From BACL21 sp038141525 (GTDB lineage: Bacteria; Bacteroidota; Bacteroidia; Flavobacteriales; Flavobacteriaceae), in contig JAYQIF010000008.1 in assembly GCA_038141525.1 (NCBI GenBank), positions 186,001 to 250,000 on the forward strand: DNA of 64,000 nt, read 5' to 3'. The notes below the pieces were generated by a model that ran no database searches, had not been told where the DNA came from, and saw only the letters and a list, made by a program, of their open reading frames with translations. The first letter of the stretch is position 1; each line of letters starts with the position of its first letter. Below, in pieces: positions 63,846-64,000 of the stretch. The position numbers and the translations under genes were made by a program.

Positions 63846-64000
63846 TTAACGCCTAAACTGGGCGATTATCGGCAAATGGTCTGACAAAGACTTTTCTAGA
63901 GTTTCAAAATTCAGAACTTCTAATTCAGGATCAGAAAAAATAAAGTCTATCCGCAGTGGCAATCGATTAAAATAATACGTCGCCCCTAACCCATGACCCT
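63846..64000 (-). CDS. Endonuclease/exonuclease/phosphatase family protein, C-terminal end (cut by window edge)
   Basis: Only the last 50 codons are inside. The reverse frame reads GHGLGATYYFNRLPLRIDFI, FSDPELEVLNFETL and ends SLSDHLPIIAQFRR. SDH followed by P-I is the terminal catalytic Asp-His pair of the DNase I-like (EEP) fold, and RIDFI is the preceding metal-site strand. Its gene is convergent with the WbqC gene, with 42 bp between. The substrate cannot be judged from this part. Confidence 0.8.
   Translation of the reverse strand, partial: GHGLGATYYFNRLPLRIDFIFSDPELEVLNFETLEKSLSDHLPIIAQFRR

Noticed and set aside
1..64000. Programmed frameshifting as an explanation for the broken genes
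   Set aside because: The sites share no slippery heptamer or downstream structure, occur in both directions, and hit genes that are never frameshifted in relatives.
1..64000. CRISPR arrays, insertion sequences, prophage, toxin-antitoxin pairs, secondary-metabolite clusters
   Set aside because: I looked for spaced repeats, transposase or integrase motifs, small paired genes and large synthases and found none.

Overview
The window is ordinary chromosome from a marine-type member of the Flavobacteriaceae (Bacteroidetes). The evidence is promoters of the TTG-N19/20-TAnnTTTG type, two proteins with C-terminal type IX secretion sorting domains, an extra-long NusB, a signal peptidase I of about 537 residues, a paired cyclophilin/FKBP isomerase, and many proteins known mainly from this group (DUF3276, DUF4290, DUF493, DUF1573, DUF6495, DUF5683). 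I see no CRISPR array, insertion sequence, prophage or integrase.

Layout. 0-3.2 kb: HMG-CoA lyase (cut by the edge), LysE exporter, pyrD, pepT. 3.3-5.6 kb: a secreted cupredoxin/BspA-like repeat protein with a 17-base T tract just after its start. 5.6-10.5 kb: yajC, DUF1573, nusB, a Leu/Glu-type dehydrogenase and a divergent ABC exporter. 10.5-19.3 kb: DUF3276, a zinc carboxypeptidase, the double isomerase, an AraC regulator, a DUF2911 protein, then an SRPBCC-SDR-photolyase cluster. 19.3-27.5 kb: DUF493-DUF4290-murA on the minus strand, then AAA_28 NTPase-recQ-fmt, HU, YqgE, a class IV aminotransferase and a START-like protein. 27.6-31.3 kb: tRNA-Met, a TonB-like lipoprotein, a PqqB-like hydrolase, hisS. 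31.3-40 kb: a MacB-like permease, DUF6495, rpsF-rpsR-rplI, a LytTR regulator, nadC-brkB-priA, rlmH. 40-47.5 kb: a sorted hydrolase, aldehyde dehydrogenase, a CarboxypepD_reg protein, a DEAD helicase, trmH-rdgB. 47.5-57.6 kb: a purB cluster, S41 peptidase, tRNA-Pro, a PQQ-type sugar dehydrogenase, then udk-ftsB-mutA-lipoprotein-mutB. 57.6-64 kb: a DECR-like SDR, parA-parB-DUF5683-dapB-lepB, WbqC and a nuclease tail.

The dominant anomaly is the reading-frame state. About eighteen genes carry one or more single-base indels, including normally essential single-copy genes (hisS, murA, purB, pyrD). Many indels lie in short homopolymers, and correcting them restores normal family lengths. I read this as consensus sequence error in the assembly, not gene decay. 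Broken genes are given below as single repaired spans, with the break stated. A few breaks (the DUF2911 junction, the DUF5683 linker, an in-frame TAG in WbqC) are not simple homopolymer slips and could be real.

Functionally the window combines housekeeping (nucleotide synthesis, translation, chromosome partition, envelope and lysine precursors) with propionyl/methylmalonyl-CoA and branched-chain catabolism (HMG-CoA lyase, Leu dehydrogenase, mutA/mutB, DECR-like SDR). I found no convincing undescribed multi-gene system. The best leads are the possibly phase-variable surface protein, a terminator overlapping the next gene's promoter, a MurA with Asp in place of the fosfomycin-target Cys, and an SDR lacking its catalytic Tyr beside a photolyase.
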